The notes under the pieces: model-generated
What the model saw: the letters and a program-made list of their open reading frames with translations, nothing else
Database searches by the model: none
What the model was told of the DNA's origin: nothing
Translations under genes and position numbers: made by a program
Shown here: piece by piece, positions 7,165 through 14,899 of the stretch
How positions within the stretch are numbered: position 1 is the first letter of the stretch
How the letters are laid out: each line of letters begins with the position of its first letter
From: Aliikangiella sp964411875
GTDB taxonomy: Bacteria; Pseudomonadota; Gammaproteobacteria; Enterobacterales; Kangiellaceae
NCBI GenBank assembly: GCA_964411875.1
Contig: CAYPMT010000039.1
Location: forward strand, 1-18,376
Length of the DNA: 18,376 bases
Direction: 5' to 3'

Positions 7165-9267
7165 TTACTCAGTAACAAGAAGTTTTGCTACTAAAAGCTT
7201 AAGTTGTTCAAGCGACTTTTTTTGACCAACCAAATTAAACTCTATGGCTAATTTTTTAAAATTGTTTTGTTTAATTAAGCAAGCAATTAGAAATTCAATT
7301 TCATGACTTTGCCATTCTTTGGATTCATAAATCTGAATAAGTTTAGAGAAAAAAAGTTTACTAATCATTACTGCTGCCATGCTAAACCCTAGCTTAGATT
7401 GAGAAAAGCGCTTTAATTCATTAAGCTCATAGGTTGTTGGTATTTCATAGTTATTATCAGTAAAGACTTTTTTCAACAAAATAGACATAATAATTTTATG
7501 GTCTATATCTTGGTAAAAAAAGCGGATCTTATCTATCAAATTATGATTAAAACGGGTTGTTAATTGATGATAAATTTTTTGCGATTTTAGACTAAGCGAT
7601 TGGATTACTTCTAGGTTGTGTTGACCTGAAGAGGAGTGAGTAGATGCTGATAGTCTAAAGCAGGAAAATCGATTTTTCAGCCAAAAATTAACAGCTTGAT
7701 TACTGATTGAAAAGCTTGCACCAACAAAATCCACTTTCTTTTCTTGGGCAATTGATTTTATTTCTTGTAAAAGATAAGTGCCTAAACCTTGTTGTTGTAA
7801 GTGAGGATGAATAGCTATTCGCATGATTCTTAAATAAGTTAATAGCCCTGCATCAATTAAACCAAAATGACTAATAATAGACTGAGGTAATAGCTCTCCT
7901 TTAAATCGCTTTTTTGCATTAAGAATGTCCGAACAAATTTCAGGCTTTAGATGACCTTCTTGATTAATAAGAGCAACACCAATGATAGTTTCGTTATAAC
8001 TTAATAGGGCGATAAAGCTTTTTTTATCACCAAGAATAAACTGTAAATCGTTTGGTCTAGTTTGATAATGGGCGTTAGTGAGCAATAAAAAAACTTGTTT
8101 GAGCTTCTTTTCGTCTAAGGCTAATTCGTCTTTATTAACGATCTCAAATTTCACATCACTTATTTCAACAAAATCTTCTTGGATTAAAGGTAATTGATTA
8201 TTTAGTAATAATGCTTGATAGGTTGAAGGTTCCATTTCATCTTGACTTGACCATCGCATCGGTTTTTCTAAAGAGGCAAAACGAGTTTGTGGATAAATAG
8301 CTAACAATTTTGGTTTGAATTTTATTTCAAAACCTTGACCATTACCTTCGTAGCCATGAGTGGTTGTTGAAAAGATAATACGATTATAGCTTTTTAGAAT
8401 CATTTCTAATTGACCAATAGGTATAGCAGCAGCTTCATCGATAATCAGTAAATTAGCTTGAGGACGATGACGAATAATTTCATCAATCGGAACAAAATCT
8501 AATTGAGATTGATTAGGTATAACCAAATGTTTTTTTATTTTTTTCTCTACTTGATTTAAGCTTTTATAAAGATGCTTATAGAAACTTTGAAGGTTGTTTG
8601 TTTTGGGTGCACAAAGAATAACCTTGTAGTCGTTTTGTGACGTTAACAAGTTAGCTGTAGCAATGCCTAAGGCTGCTGATTTCCCGCGCCCTCTATTAGC
8701 AGTAATAACGAGCGGGCGTTTAGCGTGTCCTTGGGCAACACGCTCTATTTTTTCTATTAATTGTTCCTGTTCAGAAAAGACATTGTTACTTTCAATAGCA
8801 TTAATCTCAAATAGCTTTTGGTTAAAAGTAAAATAATTATTAAAACTTAAGGCTGTGGAGGGGTTATGAATATGGCTATTGATAACTCGAATTAGCAGCG
8901 GGCAGATTTTTGTGGTCAATAATTGTGATTGTTCTTTCTCAATTAAATTTTTAGCAAAATCCTGAGCTCTTTGATTTAAAAAAACCAAGAGAATGCCGCC
9001 GCCAACCAAGGTGGAGCTAATAGAAGCAAACAGGTTAGCATCAAATTTATCAGTTGCATCAAAAATGATTAAGCTAGATTCGCGACCAATAATATCATCA
9101 GACTTGTCGCTAACATGGCTTTGTTTTAAAGAGTCATGTGAGAGTTGTTTAAAGTTTTGTACAATTGGAGCATCTGGATCGGTAAAAATAAGCCCTCTAA
9201 TATTCAAGGACTGTAGTTTTTCATGCCAATGTTGGAATTGCTCGAAAGAGCGAACTTTTTGTAGCAT
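7165..9267 (-). CDS. tmcA: TmcA, tRNA(Met) cytidine acetyltransferase
   Basis: A 700-residue enzyme, slightly longer than E. coli TmcA (about 671). TmcA makes N4-acetylcytidine at the wobble position (C34) of elongator tRNA(Met), using acetyl-CoA and ATP, and so limits misreading of AUA as Met. Seen in order: an N-terminal TmcA domain (about 1-150); an RNA-helicase-like module with P-loop NRGRGKSA (191-198), Walker B LLIIDEAAAIP (272-282) and TTTHGYEGNGQGF (300-312); a GNAT acetyltransferase module with the acetyl-CoA loop RIAIHPHLQQQGLGTYLL (482-499); and a C-terminal helical RNA-binding tail. All these motifs match E. coli TmcA as I recall it. No ribosome binding site is evident before the ATG at 9267. 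It lies 62 bases downstream of the DUF4124 gene and 50 bases upstream of gloC, all on the same strand. Confidence 0.96.
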   Translation of the reverse strand: MLQKVRSFEQFQHWHEKLQSLNIRGLIFTDPDAPIVQNFKQLSHDSLKQSHVSDKSDDIIGRESSLIIFDATDKFDANLFASISSTLVGGGILLVFLNQRAQDFAKNLIEKEQSQLLTTKICPLLIRVINSHIHNPSTALSFNNYFTFNQKLFEINAIESNNVFSEQEQLIEKIERVAQGHAKRPLVITANRGRGKSAALGIATANLLTSQNDYKVILCAPKTNNLQSFYKHLYKSLNQVEKKIKKHLVIPNQSQLDFVPIDEIIRHRPQANLLIIDEAAAIPIGQLEMILKSYNRIIFSTTTHGYEGNGQGFEIKFKPKLLAIYPQTRFASLEKPMRWSSQDEMEPSTYQALLLNNQLPLIQEDFVEISDVKFEIVNKDELALDEKKLKQVFLLLTNAHYQTRPNDLQFILGDKKSFIALLSYNETIIGVALINQEGHLKPEICSDILNAKKRFKGELLPQSIISHFGLIDAGLLTYLRIMRIAIHPHLQQQGLGTYLLQEIKSIAQEKKVDFVGASFSISNQAVNFWLKNRFSCFRLSASTHSSSGQHNLEVIQSLSLKSQKIYHQLTTRFNHNLIDKIRFFYQDIDHKIIMSILLKKVFTDNNYEIPTTYELNELKRFSQSKLGFSMAAVMISKLFFSKLIQIYESKEWQSHEIEFLIACLIKQNNFKKLAIEFNLVGQKKSLEQLKLLVAKLLVTE

Positions 9268-9329
9268 TGATATAATTTATCTATTTAAAAAAATAGGAAA
9301 TGAATTATAAACGATATACTTGATAAAAC

Positions 9330-9773
9330 TTAACAGTCTTTTCGCTTTTTATCACGTAACTCTTCAAGTTGATTTTTAAGCTGTTCAAATTTATAGGCTT
9401 TTTGACGTTGTTTTAATTGTTTCTCAACTCGACTAATGGCTTGTTCATAGGCTTCACACTGTTGTTCTTTGTCTTTATAACGCTCTAAACGTTTTGTTCT
9501 AGTTTTGGTTAATGATTTATTAAGCTTTTCGAGTTGTTTTTCGATGGCTGTTTGATTTTCAAGTTTAATTCCATTTAATAATGGGGTTTGAATAACTTTA
9601 TAATCATCGGATAGCGGGGGCTTGTCTGAATAGGCGATATTGCCGGTATCATCAACTGAACGATAAATGGCAAGCTCTTCAGCGCTAAGTTTGGGTACTA
9701 TTATTGAAATGATAGTAGCCGATATTGAAATAATAGTGGTAGACCATAAAAGCATCCATTTAATATAAAACAT
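9330..9773 (-). CDS. Exported DUF4124-domain protein with coiled-coil tail
   Basis: A 147-residue protein when started at the ATG at 9773. That start has AGGAAGG (9783-9777) just upstream and is preferred over an in-frame TTG at 9788. Residues 6-31 are a hydrophobic signal or anchor segment ending KLSAEE, where signal peptidase could cut. IYRSVDDTGNIAYSDKPP (37-53) is a DUF4124 motif, a short domain common in secreted proteobacterial proteins. The remainder (about 74-146) is Lys/Glu/Gln-rich and predicted to be one long coiled coil. The final residue is Cys. Function is unknown. It is the promoter-proximal gene of the probable operon with tmcA and gloC; no functional link to tRNA acetylation is apparent from sequence. 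Confidence 0.75.
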   Translation of the reverse strand: MFYIKWMLLWSTTIISISATIISIIVPKLSAEELAIYRSVDDTGNIAYSDKPPLSDDYKVIQTPLLNGIKLENQTAIEKQLEKLNKSLTKTRTKRLERYKDKEQQCEAYEQAISRVEKQLKQRQKAYKFEQLKNQLEELRDKKRKDC

Positions 9774-9794
9774 AAGCCTTCCTAGCAATTGAGC

Positions 9795-9800
9795 ATTATA
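9795..9800 (-). promoter_or_regulatory. -10 box of the DUF4124-tmcA-gloC operon
   Basis: A perfect TATAAT on the minus strand, 21 bases upstream of the DUF4124 ATG. The -35 region at standard spacing (ATTAAA, 9823-9818) is weak. A better TTGATA (9817-9812) is only 11 bases away, too close for a normal sigma-70 pair. Confidence 0.5.
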
Positions 9801-9955
9801 GGGTATAAGTTTATCAATTTAATAATAAGTGGGCTTTAGCATTAAAACCATATTTTTTGTAGGCGATTAATGATAGTGGATGTGAGAAGCAATTAAGTTT
9901 ACAATTCATTTCAGGTAAACTGATTGTTAATGACACTACTATATAGGTTGTACTA

Positions 9956-10264
9956 ATGGAAACACTTGATAAAATTAAACAGCAAATAGCCGAAAATAAA
10001 ATTATTTTGTATATGAAAGGCTCTCCAGAAACACCTTTGTGTGGCTTTTCAGCACAGACATCTCAGGCTTTGATGGGTTGTGGCAAAGAGTTTGCCTATG
10101 TTGATGTTTTGCAAAATCAGGATATTCGAGCCGAATTACCTAAGCATGCGAATTGGCCAACATTTCCACAACTTTGGGTTAATGGTGAGTTGATTGGCGG
10201 CTGTGATATTGTGTTAGAAATGCATCAAAATGGCGAGCTGGCTGAATTAATTAAAGCTGCGTAA
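9956..10264 (+). CDS. grxD: GrxD, monothiol glutaredoxin with CGFS active site
   Basis: A 102-residue single-domain glutaredoxin with active site CGFS (Cys29-Ser32), the hallmark of the Grx4/GrxD class. Other glutathione and cluster-binding elements are present: Lys21 in YMKGSP, the cis-proline motif TFP (69-71) and GGCD (81-84). Such proteins hold a bridging [2Fe-2S] cluster as a homodimer with two glutathiones, or as a heterodimer with BolA-type partners. They act in iron-sulfur cluster trafficking rather than disulfide reduction. No bolA gene is in the window. It stands alone between a divergent operon and a terminator. The ribosome binding site is weak (AGG at 9945-9947), and TATATA at 9940-9945 is a possible -10 without a clear -35. 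Confidence 0.97.
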   Translation: METLDKIKQQIAENKIILYMKGSPETPLCGFSAQTSQALMGCGKEFAYVDVLQNQDIRAELPKHANWPTFPQLWVNGELIGGCDIVLEMHQNGELAELIKAA

Positions 10265-10304
10265 ATAAAAAGAATTATTTTATATAAAACAATAGTTTAA
10301 ATTC

Positions 10305-10347
10305 AAAACCTAGAAATTTTCTAGCAAGAAGGTTTCTAGGTTTTTTT
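10305..10347. terminator. Bidirectional terminator between grxD and the POT transporter gene
   Basis: AAAACCTAGAAA (10305-10316) pairs over 12 bases with TTTCTAGGTTTT (10333-10344), followed by more T. The 16-base loop holds a second TTTCTAG copy that can pair with the same left arm as a smaller hairpin (10310-10324). The A/T flanks allow use from both strands, which suits two convergent genes. Confidence 0.82.
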
Positions 10348-10359
10348 GTTGGTTAGCGT

Positions 10360-11754
10360 TTATTTTTTGATCTCTGCGCCATGCATCCAATAAATCAATT
10401 TGTCTGCCATTAACCATAAAATAATTGCTGAAACAACAGAGGTTATAGCGATGCCAGAAAAGATTGCCATGGCATTATCTATCATTGCTGTTTGAGATCC
10501 ATCGTCTCCACTACCGCCAACGAGTGACCCCACGAAACCTGCAATATAATTAGCAAGTCCAGTATAGAACATCCATACGCCCATTAATAAAGAGGCAAGT
10601 CTCAGAGGAGCAAGTTTGGTAACCATAGATAAGCCGATAGGTGATAAACAAAGCTCACCCATAGTATGAAAAAAATAGGCGCCGACTAACCAAAACATAC
10701 TAGTTTTTACTGAGGCATCGCCACCTTGCTCTAGTACTGCACCAATCATGAAGCAAAAACCAATAGCTAACAAAACTAAACCTAAAGCAAATTTAGTGGG
10801 TGAGTCTGGTTCTTTAGAACCCATTTTCATCCAAAGTGCTGCGAATACTGGAGCAAATATAACGATAAATACAGGGTTTAAGGATTGAAACCAAGTGGTT
10901 GGTACTTCCCAGCTACCAATACTTCTATCTGTAAACTCATTAGTATAAATATTCATTAGGCCACCAGCCTGTTCAAAGCCAGCCCAAAATATAATGGTGA
11001 ATACGCCTAAAATTAAAATAACTTTAATGCGATCAAACTCTTCTTTAGTTAGGGGCTGTTTAGGTTGTTCTACATCCTCTTGAAGCTTTTTCTTGGCGGC
11101 AGGAACGGTTCCAATGTCGCCTAATAATTTTTTTGCGAATAATATTTGAATCACAACGCTGATAAACATTCCAATGCCAGCGCAAATAAAGCCGGCTTGC
11201 CAATTTCCGCCAAAGGCACTGACAACACTACCAACGACAATTCCTGATGCGAATGCACCTATATTGATCCCCATGTAAAAAATAGTGAAAGCGCCATCAC
11301 GTCTTTTATCGCCAGCTGGATAAAGATCGCCAACCATAGTACAAATGTTTGGTTTAAATAGACCATTACCTGCAATCAGAAGAGCTAGACCAGTGTAAAA
11401 AAGGTTTTCTTCCATACCAGGTGACCAGGCATGTGGAAGCCCAAGTGTAAATTGACCTGCTGCCATTAGCAGTCCACCAATGATAATTGACTTACGTTGA
11501 CTAATGAAGTTGTCGGCTAACCAGCCACCAATTAAAGGTGTTAAGTAGACCAACATAGTAAATGTGCCATAGAGCTCTAACGCGTTAGCATTAGACCAGC
11601 CAAGCCCCTTTGCTGTATCCGTGAGATAGAGAACTAAAATTGCCCTCATAGCATAGTAACTAAATCTCTCCCACATCTCGGTGGTAAAAAGTAAAAGCAG
11701 GCCCTTAGGGTGACCAAGAAAATCCCCCCTGTTTTTATGAACATTAATTGACAT
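10360..11754 (-). CDS. POT-family proton-coupled di/tripeptide transporter, short 12-helix form
   Basis: A 464-residue inner-membrane protein of the proton-dependent oligopeptide transporter (PTR2) family, a major facilitator branch importing di- and tripeptides with protons. It has the helix-1 motif ExxERFxYY (Glu26, Glu29, Arg30, Phe31, Tyr33, Tyr34), Lys136 in FKPN on helix 4, the PTR2 signature FTIFYMGINIGAF (156-168), Glu261 in FEQ on helix 7 and Glu367 in GELCLSPIG on helix 10. Between helix 6 (ending about 210) and helix 7 (from about 244) there is only a charged linker of about 34 residues. The two extra helices HA/HB usual in bacterial POTs are missing, giving 12 helices. AGGAG lies 11 bases before the ATG, slightly far. 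It has its own near-consensus promoter. Substrate is inferred from the family. Confidence 0.93.
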   Translation of the reverse strand: MSINVHKNRGDFLGHPKGLLLLFTTEMWERFSYYAMRAILVLYLTDTAKGLGWSNANALELYGTFTMLVYLTPLIGGWLADNFISQRKSIIIGGLLMAAGQFTLGLPHAWSPGMEENLFYTGLALLIAGNGLFKPNICTMVGDLYPAGDKRRDGAFTIFYMGINIGAFASGIVVGSVVSAFGGNWQAGFICAGIGMFISVVIQILFAKKLLGDIGTVPAAKKKLQEDVEQPKQPLTKEEFDRIKVILILGVFTIIFWAGFEQAGGLMNIYTNEFTDRSIGSWEVPTTWFQSLNPVFIVIFAPVFAALWMKMGSKEPDSPTKFALGLVLLAIGFCFMIGAVLEQGGDASVKTSMFWLVGAYFFHTMGELCLSPIGLSMVTKLAPLRLASLLMGVWMFYTGLANYIAGFVGSLVGGSGDDGSQTAMIDNAMAIFSGIAITSVVSAIILWLMADKLIYWMHGAEIKK

Positions 11755-11840
11755 CTTTAAGACAGCTCCTATTATTATGTTGAATTTTTATTAAGTTGTT
11801 TTATTCCGGGATTCTATAGATCCTACAGACAAATCTCCCT

Positions 11841-11869
11841 TTTATACTGTTTTTATGCATTTGTGACAA
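11841..11869 (-). promoter_or_regulatory. Sigma-70 promoter of the 12-helix POT gene
   Basis: Read on the minus strand, TTGTCA (11869-11864) and TATAAA (11846-11841) each match consensus at 5 of 6 and are exactly 17 bases apart. Transcription would start near 11834, giving a leader of about 80 bases. This is one of the two best promoters in the window by eye. Confidence 0.75.
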
Positions 11870-11937
11870 GCTTAAGTTTAAAGTGTTCTTAATTTTTACT
11901 AAAAAAGCATAAAACATCGCTTTTATAAGGCGTCCGA

Positions 11938-11966
11938 AAAAAAGCCGCAAATTTATAGGTTTTTTT
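11938..11966. other. AT-rich terminator-like hairpin in the divergent POT intergenic region
   Basis: A-run plus GCC (11938-11946) can pair with GGT plus T-run (11958-11966) around an 11-base loop, ending in seven T. With A/T flanks on both sides it resembles a bidirectional terminator, but only two G-C pairs and one G-T wobble support it. Neither flanking gene ends here. Confidence 0.35.
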
Positions 11967-12087
11967 CTAATCGGGTTAATTTATTTGCTAGGTTTTGCTT
12001 AATTTATGCAGACAAAAGTTACTTTTTATGTAAAATACGTTAACAATTTTAATAAATATCAATGATAACAGTCTCTCTTTTGTTATA

Positions 12088-12116
12088 TTGAAAATAAAAA
12101 TTCTGGTTAATTTAAA
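12088..12116 (+). promoter_or_regulatory. Candidate promoter of the 14-helix POT gene
   Basis: TTGAAA (12088-12093, 5 of 6) and TTTAAA (12111-12116, 4 of 6) are separated by 17 bases, predicting a start near 12123 and a leader of about 50 bases. AT-richness makes chance matches likely. Confidence 0.4.
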
Positions 12117-12175
12117 GTTTGTTTTAGGTTAGCTATATCAAATAAGTAGTAGCATTTAAGGTAAGGGGTTTTTTA

Positions 12176-13795
12176 GTGAATAGTGTGAATCTGCCTGAAG
12201 AACGAACCATAATGGGTCACCCAAAAGGTTTGTATATTTTATTTCTTACTGAAATGTGGGAACGTTTTTCTTTTTATGGAATGAAAGCGTTACTAATTTT
12301 CTATTTGACAAAGTATCATTTATTTAGTGATGCTGCTGGTGGACATACTTTAGGTAGTTATTTGGGGCTCGGTTATGCTTTGCCAGTTATTGGTGGTCTG
12401 TTAGCTGATCGTTATTTAGGAATGAGAAAGGCCGTAATCTTTGGTGCTATATTACTTTGCTTAGGTCATTTAGGTATGGCCTTTGAAGGTAGGCAAGCAA
12501 TTGAGTATGCTGCTGGTAGTGTTTTGAGTGAGGCATTAACATTAGCTGATGGAAGTATTCTTGCTGCTGGTACAGTTTTAACTGAAAAAGTTGTTATTCA
12601 AGATAATTTTGCAATTCAAGTTTTCTACTTTTCCTTAGCCCTAATTATTGTTGGAATTGGCTTTTTAAAACCCAATATTTCAACGATCGTTGGTCGTTTA
12701 TATGCAGAAGATGATCCACGGAGAGATGGTGGTTTTACTATTTTCTACATGGGTATCAACTTAGGTGCTTTTTTGGCAACGATTATTTGTGGTTGGTTAG
12801 GTGAAAAAGTTAGCTGGGCATGGGGTTTTGGTGCTGCAGGTATTGGAATGTTATTTGGCTTAGCTGTTTTTCTTTGGGGACAAAAGTATCTAAATGGTTT
12901 AGCTGAACCTACAAACCCTGAAAAGCTTAAAGAAAAAGTTTTTGCTGGCATTAATCGAGAATGGTTAATTTATCTATGTGGCATTGCTTCTTTATTTATA
13001 ATTTGGCAAATGGTGCAGCGTCATGAAGTGGTTGGTTTAGCGTTAGCAAGTATTGGCGCAGCAGTTTTCATTTGGCTGGTTTATTTTTTAGCCATCAAGT
13101 GTAACAGTGAAGAACGTAGTCGCATGATAGTTTTAATGATATTGATTGTTTTTAGTGTCATTTTTTGGGCTTTGTTTGAACAATCTGGTTCATCAATGAA
13201 TTTATTTGCTGATCGCATTATTGATCGTAATCTGTTTGGTACTGAAATACCGGCTTCTCAGTTTCAATCTTTAAATGCACTTTTCATTTTTATATTAGCA
13301 CCGGTTTTTGCTTGGCTTTGGCTGAAGTTAAGCCAGCTTAAATTAGAACCCAATACACCAGTTAAATTTGGACTTGCTTTAATACAAGTTGGTCTTGGTT
13401 TTGGAGCATTGGTTATTGGTTCTAGTATGCCTAATGCTGCTGGTCAAGTTGCTGCGATATGGTTAGTTTTGGCTTATTTATTACATACCACAGGTGAACT
13501 ATGCTTATCGCCAGTTGGGTTATCTGCGGTGACTAAGTTATCGGTGCAAGGTGTGGTTGGGGTTATGATGGGAACCTGGTTCCTAGCGACGGCGGGTTCT
13601 GAATTTGTCGCACATACAATTATTGCACCATTGGCTAGTGTTGATACTAGTGGTGGTGAAATTACCGATATAGGTGAAGCGCTAAATATTTACAGTAGTT
13701 TATTTGAGTCGTTGACTTATGTTGGTGTAGGCTTTGGTGTATTGTTAATTTTATTTTCACCTTTACTCAAAAAAGGCATGAAAGGCGTTCATTAA
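12176..13795 (+). CDS. POT-family peptide transporter, 14-helix form with loop insert
   Basis: A 539-residue POT/PTR2 transporter related to its divergent neighbour. The start is GTG, chosen because AAGGGG (12163-12168) lies seven bases upstream; the next Met (residue 13) lacks such a site. It has the helix-1 motif ExxERFxFY (Glu26, Glu29, Arg30, Phe31, with Phe33 replacing the first Tyr), Lys165 in FLKPN, PTR2 signature FTIFYMGINLGAF (187-199), Glu335 in FEQ and Glu441 in GELCLSPVG. Two extra hydrophobic segments at about 262-280 and 285-307 fit the HA/HB helices usual in bacterial members, giving 14. About 40 residues (104-144) between two N-terminal helices, probably on the periplasmic side, contain two near-copies of AAG(S/T)VL(S/T)E that are absent from the neighbour. 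Expected cargo is di- or tripeptides with protons, from the family. Confidence 0.93.
   Translation: MNSVNLPEERTIMGHPKGLYILFLTEMWERFSFYGMKALLIFYLTKYHLFSDAAGGHTLGSYLGLGYALPVIGGLLADRYLGMRKAVIFGAILLCLGHLGMAFEGRQAIEYAAGSVLSEALTLADGSILAAGTVLTEKVVIQDNFAIQVFYFSLALIIVGIGFLKPNISTIVGRLYAEDDPRRDGGFTIFYMGINLGAFLATIICGWLGEKVSWAWGFGAAGIGMLFGLAVFLWGQKYLNGLAEPTNPEKLKEKVFAGINREWLIYLCGIASLFIIWQMVQRHEVVGLALASIGAAVFIWLVYFLAIKCNSEERSRMIVLMILIVFSVIFWALFEQSGSSMNLFADRIIDRNLFGTEIPASQFQSLNALFIFILAPVFAWLWLKLSQLKLEPNTPVKFGLALIQVGLGFGALVIGSSMPNAAGQVAAIWLVLAYLLHTTGELCLSPVGLSAVTKLSVQGVVGVMMGTWFLATAGSEFVAHTIIAPLASVDTSGGEITDIGEALNIYSSLFESLTYVGVGFGVLLILFSPLLKKGMKGVH
12509..12589 (+). repeat. 54-base-spaced direct repeat within the POT loop insert
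   Basis: The coding sequence contains GCTGCTGGTA-x-x-GTTTT at 12509 and again at 12563. It encodes AAGSVLSE (residues 112-119) and AAGTVLTE (130-137), 18 residues apart. The intervening LTLADGSIL is also Gly/hydrophobic-patterned, so the insert may be a short strand-rich repeat unit. Confidence 0.6.
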
Positions 13796-13834
13796 TTAAT
13801 CGAAATAGATTAGAGATTAAAATGAAGTTAAGGT

Positions 13835-13879
13835 AAAATCCAGTTTTTGACTTGAGCTGAGTTATCAAACTTGGATTTT
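13835..13879 (+). promoter_or_regulatory. Imperfect hairpin enclosing the acuI start codon
   Basis: AAAATCCA (13835-13842) pairs perfectly with TGGATTTT (13872-13879). The stem continues past a one-base bulge with GTTT (13843-13846) against AAAC (13867-13870), then two more pairs. The TTG initiation codon (13871-13873) lies in the right arm, and the only Shine-Dalgarno-like bases (TGAG, 13858-13861) lie in the loop. It lacks a long T-run, so it is not a normal terminator. Confidence 0.5.
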
Positions 13880-14863
13880 ACTGCTTGCCGTGTCTATCAA
13901 ACTGATCGAGTTGTTGACCATCGATTAGAAAAAATTAATTTATCCCAACTTAGTGCCGGTGATATCGTCATTCGGGTGCATTACTCAGGCGTTAATTATA
14001 AAGATGCTTTGGCTGCAACAGGCAAAGGCAAGATCCTCAAAAAGTTTCCTTTAAATGCAGGTATTGATTTGTCCGGTGTGGTTGAGTCATCGAGTGATGA
14101 TCGCTTTTCGCCAGGAGATCAAGTTTTAGTCAATGGTTGTGGTTTGGGAGAAAATCACGATGGTGGTTTGGCTGAGTATGCTCGAGTACCGGCAGATTGG
14201 GTAATACCTTTACCTGATGGGTTAACTTTACGAGAAGCTATGGTTTTAGGAACAGCTGGTTTTACTGCTGCCTTAGCTATTTATCGTATGCAGCATAATG
14301 AACAAAGCCTTGAACAAGGCCCTATAGTCGTTAGTGGTGCCACTGGTGGTGTCGGTTCAATTGCTATATCAATGTTAGCCAGTTTAGGTTATCAAGTGAT
14401 TGCATTGACTAGCAGGGATTCATTTAAAACTTATTTAACCGAGCTTGGTGCTGATCAGGTTTGTTCATTAGATGATTTAAGTTTAGGGGATGGTTTATTA
14501 GAAAAATCACGCTTTGCGGGTGTTATTGATAATCTTGGTGGTGACTCTTTAGCGAAACTCATCACTCACGTTAAACCTTGGGGAAACGTTGCATCTATTG
14601 GACTAGCTGATGGACAACATTTAAATTCGAGTGTATTTCCTTTTATCCTAAGAGGCATTAGTTTATTGGGCGCTAGCTCAACTAATTGCCCCATGACATT
14701 AAGGCAAAAAATTTGGCAGCAAATGGGGCAACAACTTAAACCAAAAAGTTTAGATAAAATACTTATGGATGAAGTGCCATTAAGTCAAGTGAGTCCTGTT
14801 TTTAATGAGCTACTTGATCGACAAAGATATGGTCGAACTGTTATTAATTGTTTAAGAAATTAG
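13871..14863 (+). CDS. acuI: AcuI/YhdH-type acryloyl-CoA reductase (NADPH)
   Basis: A 330-residue medium-chain dehydrogenase/reductase of the YhdH/AcuI group, which reduces toxic acryloyl-CoA to propionyl-CoA with NADPH. Diagnostic segments are NYKDAL with GKGKI (42-55), GIDLSGVV (64-71), GENHDGGLAEYARV (93-106), the nucleotide-binding GATGGVGS (156-163) and the C-terminal GRTVIN. No zinc-ligand pattern is seen, as expected for this group. The start is TTG at 13871: an in-frame stop (13853-13855) closes the frame upstream, and alignment from memory with E. coli YhdH puts the N-terminus within a residue or two of this codon. The start codon lies in an inverted repeat. It follows the POT gene by 75 bases with no obvious terminator and precedes mtaB by 36 bases, so it may be co-transcribed with either. 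In marine bacteria acuI can protect against acrylate from DMSP breakdown, but no DMSP gene is present here. Confidence 0.9.
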   Translation: MDFTACRVYQTDRVVDHRLEKINLSQLSAGDIVIRVHYSGVNYKDALAATGKGKILKKFPLNAGIDLSGVVESSSDDRFSPGDQVLVNGCGLGENHDGGLAEYARVPADWVIPLPDGLTLREAMVLGTAGFTAALAIYRMQHNEQSLEQGPIVVSGATGGVGSIAISMLASLGYQVIALTSRDSFKTYLTELGADQVCSLDDLSLGDGLLEKSRFAGVIDNLGGDSLAKLITHVKPWGNVASIGLADGQHLNSSVFPFILRGISLLGASSTNCPMTLRQKIWQQMGQQLKPKSLDKILMDEVPLSQVSPVFNELLDRQRYGRTVINCLRN

Positions 14864-14899
14864 TTGTTTATGAATCTAAGCATAAGTAAGAGTTAACTG

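Larger units (their letters stand above)
11755..12175. other. 421-base divergent intergenic region between two POT genes
   Basis: A very AT-rich non-coding stretch between divergent transporter genes. It holds the minus-strand promoter of the left gene, a candidate plus-strand promoter for the right gene, an AT-rich hairpin with T-runs near its middle, and an inverted repeat ATAACA/TGTTAT (12065-12070 with 12081-12086). I see no convincing open reading frame or known RNA family in it. Confidence 0.7.

Noticed and set aside
9268..9329. AT-rich gap before tmcA, considered as an independent tmcA promoter.
   Set aside because: No -35/-10 pair of acceptable quality was found; a short CTATTT/AAATAG repeat alone is weak evidence in such AT-rich DNA.
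9774..9788. In-frame TTG start extending the DUF4124 protein by five residues.
   Set aside because: The ATG at 9773 has AGGAAGG just upstream, and the Shine-Dalgarno itself would be coding in the longer version.
11864..11885. TGTGA near the POT promoter as a CRP site.
   Set aside because: Only one half-site is present; the TCACA partner at the right spacing is missing.
13835..13879. Hairpin read as a terminator of the upstream POT gene.
   Set aside because: The right arm ends in only four T followed by ACTG, and it overlaps the start of acuI.
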